A stretch of 43,541 nucleotides of DNA from an uncultured Bacillota bacterium (GTDB lineage Bacteria; Bacillota_I; Bacilli_A; RF39; UBA660): NCBI GenBank assembly GCA_948466255.1, contig CAOJZV010000010.1, forward strand, positions 1 to 43,541, read 5' to 3'. The notes under the pieces were generated by a model, which saw only the letters and a program-made list of their open reading frames with translations, searched no databases and was not told the origin of the DNA. This document shows positions 1 through 7,715 of the stretch, in pieces. The position numbers were made by a program, and so were the translations under genes. Positions within the stretch are counted from its first letter, which is position 1; every line of letters starts with the position of its first letter.

Positions 1-365
1 GGCATCATGTCTGGAGTTGCAATCATAACATCAAAATCAAACCAGTTTTCTTTTTGAATTTTTTCAAGCATATCATTATCTCCAACGTAATCTGCACCAG
101 CATCTTTTGCAGCTTTAGCAGCATCACCTTTAGCGATAACTAATACCTTTTTAGTTTTACCAGTTCCTTTTGGAAGTACAACTGCTCCTCTTAATTGTTG
201 ATCAGCTTTTTTAGTATCTAAGTTTAAACGCATAGCAAGTTCAACTGATGCGTCAAAGTTACATACAGAAGTTTCTTTAACTAACTTAACTGCTTCTTCT
301 TTAGTATATAATTTATTTTTTTCTATCTTTTTAGCAGCTTCAGTATACTTTTTACCTTTTTTCAT
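1..365 (-). CDS. rplA: 50S ribosomal protein L1, C-terminus cut by window edge
   Basis: Large-subunit protein L1 forms the mobile stalk at the E site and also represses its own operon by binding mRNA. The visible 121 codons begin [13 protein letters not shown] and contain the L1-typical stretches [14 protein letters not shown] and [13 protein letters not shown]. The start is the ATG at 365-363, behind a TAAGGAGG ribosome site at 373-380. The gene runs off the left edge, so roughly the last half is missing. It lies downstream of rplK as the last visible gene of secE-nusG-rplK-rplA, the standard order in Bacilli. The identity is clear. Confidence 0.97.
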   Translation of the reverse strand, partial: MKKGKKYTEAAKKIEKNKLYTKEEAVKLVKETSVCNFDASVELAMRLNLDTKKADQQLRGAVVLPKGTGKTKKVLVIAKGDAAKAAKDAGADYVGDNDMLEKIQKENWFDFDVMIATPDMM

Positions 366-380
366 TTTTTTACCTCCTTA

Positions 381-424
381 TGTGGTTATAGTGGAATCGA
401 ATGCGAATATTTTTTCCTCCCACA
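381..424 (-). promoter_or_regulatory. Candidate L1-binding site in the rplK-rplA spacer
   Basis: On the coding strand TGTGGGAG (424-417) is followed about 25 nt later by ATAACCACA (389-381), ending just before the rplA ribosome site. The 23S rRNA L1 site pairs GGTGG of GGTGGGAG with CCACC of ATACCACC, and this RNA can form the same TGTGG/CCACA helix with the same GAG and ATA flanks. A separate hairpin, ACATAGG/CCTATGT at 422-441, abuts it. Mimicry is read from sequence; binding is inferred. Confidence 0.45.
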
Positions 425-455
425 TAGGCATTAACCTATGTTAATTATTTTATTA

Positions 456-875
456 TTATTTTTCTACTTTAATTCCCATATTTAAAGCTGTACCTTCAAC
501 TATTTTCATAGCATCTTCTACAGTATAGCAGTTTAAATCAGGTAATTTCGTTTCAGCAATTTCTCTTAGGCTTGCTTCAGAAATAGTTCCAACGATATCA
601 TTTTTACCATTTACTGAACCTTTATTTATTTTACAAGCTTTCTTAAGTAAGAATGCAGCTGGTGGAGTTTTAATTACAAAGTCAAAACTTCTGTCTTCAT
701 AGACATTAATTTCAACTGGTAAGATATCTCCCATTTTATCTCTAGTTGCATCATTATATTTTGTACAGAATTCTTGTAAATTAATTCCTGCTGGTCCTAA
801 AACAGTACCAACTGGTGGTGCTGGTGTAGCTTTCCCTGCAGGTATTTGTAATTTAATTTTATTTACTATTTCCAC
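456..875 (-). CDS. rplK: 50S ribosomal protein L11
   Basis: L11 binds the GTPase-associated region of 23S rRNA and is needed for factor-dependent GTP hydrolysis and the stringent response. The 139-residue product has the proline-rich N-terminus ([13 protein letters not shown]), [11 protein letters not shown] and the C-terminal ALNMGIKVE. The start is taken as the GTG at 875-873, 8 nt after AGGAGG (889-884). An in-frame GTG at 884 overlaps the ribosome site itself and is unlikely. The length is normal for the family. Confidence 0.97.
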   Translation of the reverse strand: MEIVNKIKLQIPAGKATPAPPVGTVLGPAGINLQEFCTKYNDATRDKMGDILPVEINVYEDRSFDFVIKTPPAAFLLKKACKINKGSVNGKNDIVGTISEASLREIAETKLPDLNCYTVEDAMKIVEGTALNMGIKVEK

Positions 876-902
876 GAAAAACACCTCCTATAATATTTTT
901 CC

Positions 903-934
903 GCGTTGTGGTTCTAATGCATCCACGCTCCCAC
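903..934 (-). promoter_or_regulatory. Candidate L1-binding site in the rplK leader
   Basis: The coding strand reads GTGGGAG (934-928), then a short loop, then AGAACCAC (915-908). The GTGG/CCAC pairing and the GAG bulge resemble the 23S rRNA L1 site. An alternative hairpin GCGTGG/CCAC..ACGC overlaps it. In enterobacteria L1 represses at the rplK leader, so the place is right. Binding is inferred from resemblance only. Confidence 0.45.
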
Positions 935-997
935 TTAAATCTATATTTAAATAAAATATAGCCATTTAATAATATCACAAAATCATTTATTTGTAAA

Positions 998-1522
998 CTA
1001 TGATTTGCTTATTTGTGATAATTCTAATTCAACTATTGTCTCTTGCCCAAATAGGTCAAGAGCAACTTCTAATTTAGCGTTTTCTAAATCGACTGACTTA
1101 ACAGTTCCCATCATATTGGCAAATGGCCCATCGATAACTTCAACCTTGTCACCTTCTGCAAGTTCATTAGCAATATCTAATCTGCTCATTCCCATAGAAC
1201 CTAAAATGTGATCTACTTCTGATGGAGTTAATGGGAAAGGTTTAGCACCTTTACCTGACGATCCGATAAATCCTGTAACTCCTGGAGTATTACGAACAAT
1301 AAACCAAGCTTCATCAGTCATTACCATCTCTACTAGTATATACCCCGGAAACATTTTTTTGACTTTTTCTTTTCCTTTTTCATCAATTTCTTTTTGTTCA
1401 GGAACTACTACTCTTAAGATATAGTCTTCCATTTCCATTGAGTTTGCACGCATTTCTAATTTTTCTTTTACTTTATTCTCGTGCCCAGAATAAGTATTAA
1501 CTACATACCATTCTTTTTGCAT
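998..1522 (-). CDS. nusG: Transcription termination/antitermination factor NusG
   Basis: NusG binds RNA polymerase and modulates pausing and termination. The 174-residue product starts MQKEWYVVNTYSGHE, has the NGN-domain segment MFPGYILVEM and WFIVRNTPGVTGFIG, and ends with a KOW domain (EGDKVEVIDGPFANMMGTV). The ATG at 1522-1520 overlaps the secE stop as TAATG and follows GGAGGG. An upstream in-frame extension would run back through secE in another frame and is rejected. The overlap implies translational coupling to secE. Confidence 0.97.
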   Translation of the reverse strand: MQKEWYVVNTYSGHENKVKEKLEMRANSMEMEDYILRVVVPEQKEIDEKGKEKVKKMFPGYILVEMVMTDEAWFIVRNTPGVTGFIGSSGKGAKPFPLTPSEVDHILGSMGMSRLDIANELAEGDKVEVIDGPFANMMGTVKSVDLENAKLEVALDLFGQETIVELELSQISKS

Positions 1523-1710
1523 TATTGTAATCCCTCCGCAAGTGAGCGAGCCCCAGCAATTATAAAGTCTGATGCAACAAAGAATGCTGCAAAGAAAATA
1601 ATACAAGTTAATACTGCAACTGAGTATTTAACCATATCTTTTTTTTGTGGCCATCTAACTCTTTCCATTTCTTTTTTGACACCTGCAAAAAACTTTTTAA
1701 TTTTTTCCAT
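1522..1710 (-). CDS. secE: Preprotein translocase subunit SecE
   Basis: SecE is the small essential subunit of the SecYEG channel. The 62-residue product has the amphipathic helix with the conserved VRWPQKKDM segment (about residues 18-26), then one membrane helix (VLTCIIFFAAFFVASDFII). Single-helix SecE of about 60 residues is normal for Gram-positives. It is preceded by AGGTGA and is the first gene of secE-nusG-rplK-rplA. rpmG, usually just upstream of secE in Bacillus, is absent here. Confidence 0.96.
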   Translation of the reverse strand: MEKIKKFFAGVKKEMERVRWPQKKDMVKYSVAVLTCIIFFAAFFVASDFIIAGARSLAEGLQ

Positions 1711-1778
1711 ATATTCACCTACTTTTAATTTATGTTTTTTTCCAAATAAAAAACACCCTTTTTTGTGTCCAAATAAAT

Positions 1779-1806
1779 ATTATCACATTTAATCACACAA
1801 AGTCAA
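1779..1806 (-). promoter_or_regulatory. Sigma-A-type promoter of secE-nusG-rplK-rplA
   Basis: The minus strand has TTGACT (1806-1801), 16 bp, then GATAAT (1784-1779), about 70 bp before the secE start. It gives the operon its own promoter, separate from sigH upstream. The next TasA-like gene ends at 1867, so the promoter lies fully in the spacer. Two tandem AAGTATTCTTT units (about 1826-1848) lie upstream of it and are unexplained. Confidence 0.75.
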
Positions 1807-1866
1807 GTGTTTTAATTATATTACTATAAGTATTCTTTAAGTATTCTTTTTTGAATTATGATAAGG

Positions 1867-2862
1867 TTATTCATAACAGGATGTTTTTCCATCAAAGACA
1901 GCACAGTAGTAGAAATCTTCGGCCTGGATAGCATTTGTCTCACCACTTGGATTAGCATCTATTAAAAGATTTTCGGCTCCACATGTTGCGGCAAGATCAC
2001 CAATCTCACAATTAGCACCATTACTTTCAAATGTAGACTGTAAGCTTTGTAATAGTGTTTTATTAGCGTTGAAGTATGTATTGCCTTCTGAATCTTGATG
2101 TCCTTGTATACATACTGGCTGTTCTATAAATGAATATTTTTGGCAGACATATGCATTTTTGATTACTCCACTTTCATCTATATCGTATTTAAAAAACCAT
2201 TTATTACCTGAAATATATGAAGGTAATTCTGCATAGTTTGTTTTATATTCTGATTCTGAAAGTGCGCTTGTACCTATTATTTTTTCATCTGTATGGTAGG
2301 CATAAACTGTTGTTAATTGATTATCATCTCCAGAAGGTCCAATTGCGCTTCCATCATTTTGTACATAATCAAGGGTTACATTAAGTGATCCTTCTGTACT
2401 TTCTGGTTGACTTTGCCCTTCAGCTATATCTTTATATGTTACTTTTATTGTTAATGTTGCAGTTCCCCCTGCTGTTAATGTAGACCCCTCTTCTATACCA
2501 CTTGTTTCAAATGTTATCATGTCATTATTTGGTTTTGATACTGTTAACTTTTCTAATTTAGCAGGTAATGTCCCACTATTTGTTACTGTTATATCATATT
2601 TCATTGAATCTCCTGGTGAAACTAAATTTGTTTTAAATGTGGCTGTTAGTGTCCCTACTCCTGTTGGTTCTTCTGCATTTGTTGCATCTCCACTTAGTGT
2701 TGTTGATGTTATTTGGGTTATGGCTATATTCCAGTTACTTGAAATTGTTGTTGTCCCATTTATTTTTAAGATGCTTTGAAATGCTGCATACCCAACAGCT
2801 AATGTTAAAATTAAAGCACATAGGCTTCCTAAAATTACATATTTTTTTTGAACTTGATTCAT
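1867..2862 (-). CDS. TasA/SipW-like exported protein, paralogue A
   Basis: 331 residues of unknown function. The N-terminus (about 1-50) is a membrane segment LCALILTLAVGYAAF followed by LKINGTTTISSNW, almost identical in the paralogues at 11838-12839 and 12874-13923. Residues 50-170 resemble the beta-sandwich of TasA/camelysin-type proteins: L-x-A-T-F-x-TNL-x-SPGD, YDITVTNSGTL. The C-terminal third has paired cysteines and is poorly conserved, and its last 120 nt are about 41% GC by count, above the gene body. The gene sits between sigH and secE, where Bacillus has rpmG. A signal or anchor function is inferred; a fibre or pilus role is possible but unproven. Confidence 0.75.
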   Translation of the reverse strand: MNQVQKKYVILGSLCALILTLAVGYAAFQSILKINGTTTISSNWNIAITQITSTTLSGDATNAEEPTGVGTLTATFKTNLVSPGDSMKYDITVTNSGTLPAKLEKLTVSKPNNDMITFETSGIEEGSTLTAGGTATLTIKVTYKDIAEGQSQPESTEGSLNVTLDYVQNDGSAIGPSGDDNQLTTVYAYHTDEKIIGTSALSESEYKTNYAELPSYISGNKWFFKYDIDESGVIKNAYVCQKYSFIEQPVCIQGHQDSEGNTYFNANKTLLQSLQSTFESNGANCEIGDLAATCGAENLLIDANPSGETNAIQAEDFYYCAVFDGKTSCYE

Positions 2863-2891
2863 AATTTTCCTACTTTCTAATTTATGTTTTT

Positions 2892-2921
2892 ATTATATAT
2901 TATTAGTTAAAAAAAAAACAA
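2892..2921 (-). promoter_or_regulatory. Promoter of paralogue A with a T10 tract
   Basis: On the minus strand TTGTTT (2921-2916) and TATAAT (2897-2892) are 18 bp apart. A run of ten T (2918-2909) covers the end of the -35 box and the start of the spacer, so slippage there would change promoter spacing. The leader after it, TTAGAAAGTAGGAAAATTATG, recurs in paralogues B and C with one or no change near the ribosome site. Confidence 0.55.
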
Positions 2922-2930
2922 GCTTGCACA

Positions 2931-2955
2931 ACAAAAAAAAGACCTTTAAAAGTCC
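2931..2955 (-). terminator. Rho-independent terminator after the 73-residue ORF
   Basis: The minus strand has GACTT-TTAA-AGGTC followed by eight T (2940-2933). It starts only 2 nt after the stop codon at 2957. Confidence 0.7.
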
Positions 2956-2956
2956 C

Positions 2957-3178
2957 TTAACGACGACTACATAGAGATTTAGAATATACCTTAGAATCTG
3001 CTTTTTCATTTTTTGACTTAGTTTCTACTTGTTCTAATAGTTGATTCATTTCTTCTTCGTATTCGCCTAATTCTTCATATTCAACTAATTCTTTAGGTTC
3101 TTGCACTTGTAAGCACTCGAACAACTCAAGTTTTTCAATTAATTTTATATTCTCTTCTTCCGTTAATGCTTTATGCAT
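2957..3178 (-). CDS. Small acidic hypothetical protein
   Basis: 73 residues, unrecognised. It begins MHKALTEEENIKLIEKLELFE, is rich in Glu (a likely helical or coiled-coil stretch LVEYEELGEYEEEMNQLLEQVE), and ends in a basic tail SLCSRR. There is no membrane segment. A good ribosome site (AGGAG) precedes the ATG, and a terminator follows, so it looks like a real gene. It stands between sigH and secE, in the place of rpmG in Bacillus but with no L33 similarity. A regulator or partner of SigH is conceivable from position only. Confidence 0.6.
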   Translation of the reverse strand: MHKALTEEENIKLIEKLELFECLQVQEPKELVEYEELGEYEEEMNQLLEQVETKSKNEKADSKVYSKSLCSRR

Positions 3179-3255
3179 TATATCACTCCTTCCTTACTTG
3201 TTATATGAATTTTTTACCTAAAATATTAGAAGGCTTTTATATTATATCATATTCT

Positions 3256-3873
3256 TTAATTATTTTTATGTTTTTCAACATAATCTTTGACTTTATTTCT
3301 CATTCTTTGAAGAGCATTATCGACTCTTTTAGGTTCTACATTTAATACTTCAGCTATTTCTCTATATGTAAAACCGCTTTTTCGCAGATCAAAAACTTGT
3401 TCTTCAAATGGTGTTAACTCTTGTTTTAAATTATAAGTTAAAATATTTAAGTTTTCAAAATCTAATAAAATCGTTTCAGGATCGCTGGTTTTATCATATA
3501 TAAATTTTCCTATACTGTCATCTTCATTTTGATTTGTAGCTTCCATAGATAAAGAATTATTAAGCACACTATATTTTTTTCTATTTGCATTAATAATTGA
3601 TGTTATTATTCCATGTTCAATGCAAGTTCTTGCATAAGTAAAAAATAAAGTATCTTTATGTTCATTATATGTATTAATTGCTTTACTAAAACCAATCATA
3701 CCTTCTTGAACTAAATCATTAAAATCTAAACCACTGTTTTTATTCTCATCATAAGATTTTTTAGCTAAACTTCTAATTAGTGGCATATATTTATCAAATA
3801 AAACATCAGTGATTTCATCATTTTCTGATACTTTACTAACTAGTTCATAATCATTTAAATCTTTATATTCCAT
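3256..3873 (-). CDS. sigH: RNA polymerase sigma factor SigH family
   Basis: SigH directs the transition-state and early sporulation transcription of Bacilli. The 205-residue product has sigma region 2 (DLVQEGMIGFSKAINTYNEHKDTLFFTYA, about residues 51-80) and region 4 (LTPFEEQVFDLRKSGFTYREIAEVL, a helix-turn-helix). The order mrnC-rlmB-sigH-secE-nusG matches Bacillus, which favours SigH over other short sigma-70 proteins; yacP is missing. Its ATG overlaps the rlmB stop (TAATG). With spo0A and a SASP in this window, a sporulation role is plausible. Confidence 0.88.
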   Translation of the reverse strand: MEYKDLNDYELVSKVSENDEITDVLFDKYMPLIRSLAKKSYDENKNSGLDFNDLVQEGMIGFSKAINTYNEHKDTLFFTYARTCIEHGIITSIINANRKKYSVLNNSLSMEATNQNEDDSIGKFIYDKTSDPETILLDFENLNILTYNLKQELTPFEEQVFDLRKSGFTYREIAEVLNVEPKRVDNALQRMRNKVKDYVEKHKNN

Positions 3874-4553
3874 TATCTAACCGCCTCGTAAATTACTAAT
3901 GCCGCAGCTACTGAAGCATTTAAGCTATTAACAGTACCTTTCATTGGAATAGAAGCTATAAAGTCACAATTTTCTTCTACAAGTCTACTAAGTCCTTTAC
4001 CTTCACTACCAATTACAATAACTATTTTTCCACTATAATCAATTTCTTTATAGTCAGTTCCTTCCATATCAGTACCAATAACCCAATAACCTTTATCTTT
4101 AAGTTCTTTTAAAGTATTAACTAGATTATTAACCATCGCAATATTAACGTGTTCAATAGTCCCAACACTTACTTTAGTAACTGTTGAATTAACTCTTACA
4201 GATCTATCTTTAGGAATAATTATACTTTTAATTCCAGCAGCTTCACAAGTACGAATAATTGCCCCAAAATTATGTGGATCTTCTAAATGGTCAAGCATCA
4301 CAATTATATCTTCATTTAAAACATCATCTAAAGAAGCATATTCATAATCTGCTACTTCCAAAATAATTCCTTGATGATTACCATTTTCTAAATTATCAAG
4401 TTCATATTTTTCTAAATAATTAATTTTAATATTTTGTTTATTAATTTCATTTAATAAATCCTTATCGTTAAAATTTTTATAAACAAAAGCTTTTTTTACC
4501 TTACCTTTTTCCAGCAAAGTTTCTTTTGCTACATTCTTTCCATAAATATACAT
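3873..4553 (-). CDS. rlmB: 23S rRNA 2'-O-methyltransferase RlmB (SPOUT/TrmH family)
   Basis: Predicted to methylate a guanosine ribose in 23S rRNA using S-adenosylmethionine. The 226-residue product has an N-terminal substrate-binding domain (YGKNVAKETLLEKGKVKKAFV) and a SPOUT knot with motif 1 (LDHLEDPHNFGAIIRTCEAAG), motif 2 (IVIGSEGKGLSRLV) and motif 3 (IPMKGTVNSLNASVAAALVIYE). It follows mrnC directly (TAA then ATG) and overlaps sigH, so it is an internal operon gene. TrmH-family specificity cannot be fixed by sequence alone, but synteny supports RlmB. Confidence 0.92.
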   Translation of the reverse strand: MYIYGKNVAKETLLEKGKVKKAFVYKNFNDKDLLNEINKQNIKINYLEKYELDNLENGNHQGIILEVADYEYASLDDVLNEDIIVMLDHLEDPHNFGAIIRTCEAAGIKSIIIPKDRSVRVNSTVTKVSVGTIEHVNIAMVNNLVNTLKELKDKGYWVIGTDMEGTDYKEIDYSGKIVIVIGSEGKGLSRLVEENCDFIASIPMKGTVNSLNASVAAALVIYEAVR

Positions 4554-5306
4554 TTAATCACCCACTATATAATTCATAATTTCATTTATTCTATTAATAT
4601 TATTATTAATTTCTAAATAACCAATTAAAGCCTCTAAACCAGTTGACCTTTTATAAGTTACAATATCAGCAGATTTACTACTATGGCTTTTATGATTACG
4701 CGCTCTTTTAATAATTGTAATTTCTTCTTCTGTTAAAAAATTGTCGTTAAACATTTTTTCTAAATAATTGCTTTGCGCTTTCGCGCTTACATATTTAATA
4801 GCTTCTTTTTGTAAATCATTAACTTTGCATATTCCTTTACTAATCAAATATTTTCTAACATAAAGTTCATAAACTGCATCGCCTAAATAAGCAAGTACTA
4901 AAGAGTTAATATCTTTGTTATTTAAATAATTTTTAATTAATTTTATATCATTTTGATCTTTATCCCTATTTAAATTTTGTTTAAATTTTAAAAGAGAATT
5001 TACATTTTGTACAGGAATACCTTCTACAAAGATAACGTTATCGTTATCAAAATAATTTGTACTAAAATCAAACATATCAAGTGAATATACTTTTATCTTT
5101 TTACCATTAACTTCATATTCACATTTTAAAGTACATTCATCTTTTTTGAGTAGCTCATTATATAACTTATCTGAAACAGCCAAATCAATATCGTTAGCTG
5201 TATCTTTAATTCCTTGTAACACCATTGCCCCTGTTGATAAAACAATATATTCATTATGATCAAAATTATATTTTTTTAATGTAGAAATAATTTCTTCTTT
5301 ATTCAA
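4554..5306 (-). CDS. mrnC: Nucleotidyltransferase-like domain fused to Mini-RNase III
   Basis: Residues from about 133 to 250 match Mini-RNase III, the dsRNA-binding-domain-free RNase III that trims 23S rRNA ends: LVLAYLGDAVYELYVRKYL, then KAQSNYL and RARNHKS. Synteny with rlmB agrees. Residues 1-125 are extra: LSTGAMVLQG followed by NDIDLAVS with Asp39 and Asp41 is the pattern of a minimal or AbiEii-type nucleotidyltransferase. Bacillus Mini-RNase III has about 140 residues and no such domain. No second start or ribosome site was noticed at the junction, and the reading frame is continuous. Function of the added domain is unknown. Confidence 0.85.
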   Translation of the reverse strand: MNKEEIISTLKKYNFDHNEYIVLSTGAMVLQGIKDTANDIDLAVSDKLYNELLKKDECTLKCEYEVNGKKIKVYSLDMFDFSTNYFDNDNVIFVEGIPVQNVNSLLKFKQNLNRDKDQNDIKLIKNYLNNKDINSLVLAYLGDAVYELYVRKYLISKGICKVNDLQKEAIKYVSAKAQSNYLEKMFNDNFLTEEEITIIKRARNHKSHSSKSADIVTYKRSTGLEALIGYLEINNNINRINEIMNYIVGD

Positions 5307-5312
5307 ATTAAA

Positions 5313-6161
5313 TCACCTATCAAATCTATCAAAGGTTATACCTTTAATATAACCATTTTTAACATCACTCATGATTAAACCCATAACTTTATCATAATCG
5401 ATTTCGCCGCCTTTAATTAGACATCCTCTTTTTTTACCAATTTCTTCTAAATCAAGTAGTACATCATCATTTACAAAATCAAGGCCATATCTTTCTTTTA
5501 AAACTTCAGGATAATATTTTTCTAAAGTTCTTAAAATATATTCTACTACATCAAATAAAGGTAAAATTTCTTCACGAATAGCTGTAAAAGTAGCTAAATT
5601 AAAAGCATTTTCTTCTTCAAGTTTAGGCCATAAAATACCTGGTGAATCTAATAATTCTATATTATCATTAACTCTAATCCAGTTTAAATTTTTAGTAACT
5701 CCTGGCTTATTACCAATATTAACAACTTTTTTACCGGCTAGTCTATTAATTAAAGTACTTTTACCAACATTAGGAATACCAACAACTAATACCCTAGCTT
5801 TTCTTTTCATCATACCTTTATCAGAACGTTTCTGATTATATTCTTCTAAAACTTCTTCAGTTAAAGATATTAAAGGTTTAATATTAACATTACCCTCTAA
5901 ATTCATAGGAATGACATAATAACCTTTTTCTTTATAATAGTTAATCCATTTATCTGTTTCTTTTTTATCACATAAATCTGTTTTACTAATAATTAATATT
6001 TTAGGTTTATTTTTAGTATATTCTTCTATATCTATTATTTTTGAAGATAGCGGCATTCTAGCATCAATAACCTCATAAACAATATCAATTAGATTTATTT
6101 GTTCACTTATTAATCTTTTTGTTTTAGCCATATGCCCTGGATACCAATTTATATTAGCCAT
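5313..6161 (-). CDS. rbgA: Ribosome biogenesis GTPase RbgA
   Basis: RbgA is a GTPase needed for late assembly of the 50S subunit. The 282-residue product begins INWYPGHMAKTKR, and its G motifs have the permuted order: G4 (ISKTDL, about 58-63), G1 (GIPNVGKST), G2 region and G3 (DSPG). The C-terminal domain ends in a basic tail. The start ATG follows AGGAAGTGAT. In Bacillus rbgA lies next to rplS; here lepB and accessory genes lie between them. Confidence 0.95.
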   Translation of the reverse strand: MANINWYPGHMAKTKRLISEQINLIDIVYEVIDARMPLSSKIIDIEEYTKNKPKILIISKTDLCDKKETDKWINYYKEKGYYVIPMNLEGNVNIKPLISLTEEVLEEYNQKRSDKGMMKRKARVLVVGIPNVGKSTLINRLAGKKVVNIGNKPGVTKNLNWIRVNDNIELLDSPGILWPKLEEENAFNLATFTAIREEILPLFDVVEYILRTLEKYYPEVLKERYGLDFVNDDVLLDLEEIGKKRGCLIKGGEIDYDKVMGLIMSDVKNGYIKGITFDRFDR

Positions 6162-6173
6162 ATTATCACTTCC

Positions 6174-6605
6174 TTATCTATTATATTTCATATAATATCT
6201 GTTTTCCGTTTCATCAATAATTTCAAATCCTAATTTTTTATATAATGAAATTGCTTTTTCATTTAATTTATAAACCCAAAGGCAGACACTCTTATTTTCT
6301 GAAATTAGTTTTTTTATTATTTTAGTGCCTATACCTTTGTTTCTATAATTTCCCTCTAAATATATCTCATCTAATGAAATACTATCATCATTATTAGTAA
6401 TCAATAAACATCCTATTTCATTGTTATCATTAAATATGATTTTATAATTTTCTAATTTTGTAATAACCTGATTTTTTACATATTCATTAATATCTGTAAC
6501 CTCTTCGGTTGTTAAATTTTCAGCATATTCAAAAATAGTTTTCAATTCATAATCTATTAGTCTAGGTATATCATTTTCAGTTGCACATTTTAATTCATAA
6601 TTCAC
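6174..6605 (-). CDS. GNAT family N-acetyltransferase
   Basis: 143 residues with the GNAT acetyl-CoA loop YRNKGIGTKIIKKL (about residues 86-99) and the C-terminal ALSLYKKLGFE-like segment (KAISLYKKLGFEII). The substrate is not predictable. The start is a GTG at 6605, preceded by AGGTGA; an ATG nearby is out of frame. It lies between the Fic remnant and rbgA and is not part of the conserved ribosomal neighbourhood, so it is likely an accessory gene. Confidence 0.85.
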   Translation of the reverse strand: MNYELKCATENDIPRLIDYELKTIFEYAENLTTEEVTDINEYVKNQVITKLENYKIIFNDNNEIGCLLITNNDDSISLDEIYLEGNYRNKGIGTKIIKKLISENKSVCLWVYKLNEKAISLYKKLGFEIIDETENRYYMKYNR

Positions 6606-6622
6606 AAAATCACCTACAACTC

Positions 6623-6658
6623 ATTATAACAAAAATTAGCCTAAATGGCTAATTAATT
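6623..6658. repeat. 36-bp direct repeat, copy 1 (terminator downstream of the Fic remnant)
   Basis: Identical over 36 bp to 7680-7715. It contains the hairpin AATTAGCC-ATTTA-GGCTAATT with a T-rich 3' side on the minus strand, so it is a rho-independent terminator. It directly follows the wHTH end of the broken Fic gene. Confidence 0.85.
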
Positions 6659-6668
6659 TAATGGATGT

Positions 6669-7654
6669 TTATTTCATATTAACTTTCCAGTAGCCTCCAT
6701 TATCTGGCCCTATTCTTTCAATAATTTTGTTTTTCGTAAGTTTGTTTAAATTATATTTAACACCATCAGGTGTTATATCAAGTTTATCTGCAAGCTCATT
6801 TCTAGTAATATACGGATTATCATTAATCAAATTTATAATTTTTTGTTGATTATTATTTAATTTAAGTTCTTTCTGGGTAGTTTTCTGGGTAGTTTTTGTT
6901 AATACACTATCAATTACATTTAACATAAAATCAATAAATACGTTAGCATTACCGTTTGTATGACATTACTGTATAGCATCATAATATTTTTCTTGATTCA
7001 AATATATTTCTTCTTCTATTGATATATATTCAAATTTTGGATTATAACTGGTTAGCATTAAACTTACCCAAAATCTAGCCATTCTACCATTGCCATCAGT
7101 AAAAGGATGGATAAAAACAAAATAATAATGAAAAATAGACGATAAAATTAATGGATGAAGATTATCTTTATTATCATTTATAAATTTAAATAAACTTTTC
7201 ATAAGCGAAGGAACAACTAAAGAATCGGGCGCTATAAAAATAATTTTATCGCCTTTCTTAATTCCTTCACCATGATTACGATAACTTCCATTATCATCAT
7301 CAAAATATTTCATCATAACCATATGTGCTTTTATAAAATCTTCTTCACTTTTATAATCATAATTTTTTATATTTTCATATAATTCATTAGCATTTTTTAC
7401 TTCCTGTATTTCTTTTCGGTCTCCAAGTACCAATTTATCATCAATTATATTTGATACAGAATCTAAAGATAATGAATTGGCCTCTATAGCAAGAGAAGAA
7501 TAAATAGATCTTACTTTTGATTTTAATTTCAAATTTTTTCTTTTGATATCATTAGGTATTTTAACCATAGATATTTTTTTTCAATACAATTTATCTTTTT
7601 TTGATTTTTATCACTAATAAGAAAAACTGGTTTAATCTCACTAATATTATCCAC
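6669..7654 (-). pseudogene. Fic-family AMP-transferase, broken by a frameshift and a stop codon
   Basis: Fic proteins transfer AMP or related groups to target proteins. The largest intact piece (7568-6966, 200 residues) has the catalytic motif HPFTDGNGRMAR and the inhibitory-helix motif SSLAIEAN. After an in-frame TAA at 6968-6966 the same frame continues CHTNGNANVFIDF into an 85-residue winged-helix tail (ITRNELADKLDITPDGVKYNL, GPDNGGYWKV), the usual C-terminus of this Fic type. Upstream, AAAGGAGAGG and a GTG at 7654 start a frame ending IEKKYLWLK, which joins IPNDIKR if one A is added in the A4 run at 7559-7562. The ATG at 7568 has no ribosome site. Both lesions argue for decay; a sequencing error remains possible. 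Confidence 0.8.
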
Positions 7655-7679
7655 AAATATCCTCTCCTTTGCTTATTTT

Positions 7680-7715
7680 ATTATAACAAAAATTAGCCTA
7701 AATGGCTAATTAATT
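7680..7715. repeat. 36-bp direct repeat, copy 2 (lepB terminator)
   Basis: Identical to 6623-6658. It includes the lepB stop codon (TAG at 7708-7706) and forms the AATTAGCC/GGCTAATT terminator of lepB on the minus strand. With copy 1 it brackets the Fic remnant exactly, as expected if the module entered by recombination at, or duplicated, the terminator. Confidence 0.85.

Noticed and set aside
882-884. GTG at 884 as the rplK start
   Set aside because: It overlaps AGGAGG; GTG at 875 has normal spacing and the normal N-terminus.
998-1606. nusG extended to 1606
   Set aside because: The extension overlaps secE in another frame and has no ribosome site; ATG at 1522 is coupled to secE.
1826-1848. 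Tandem AAGTATTCTTT as a binding array
   Set aside because: Only two copies in AT-rich DNA; no further support.
7568-7570. ATG at 7568 as the Fic start
   Set aside because: No ribosome site; a GTG at 7654 with AAAGGAGAGG and a family-like N-terminus fits better but is out of frame by one base.
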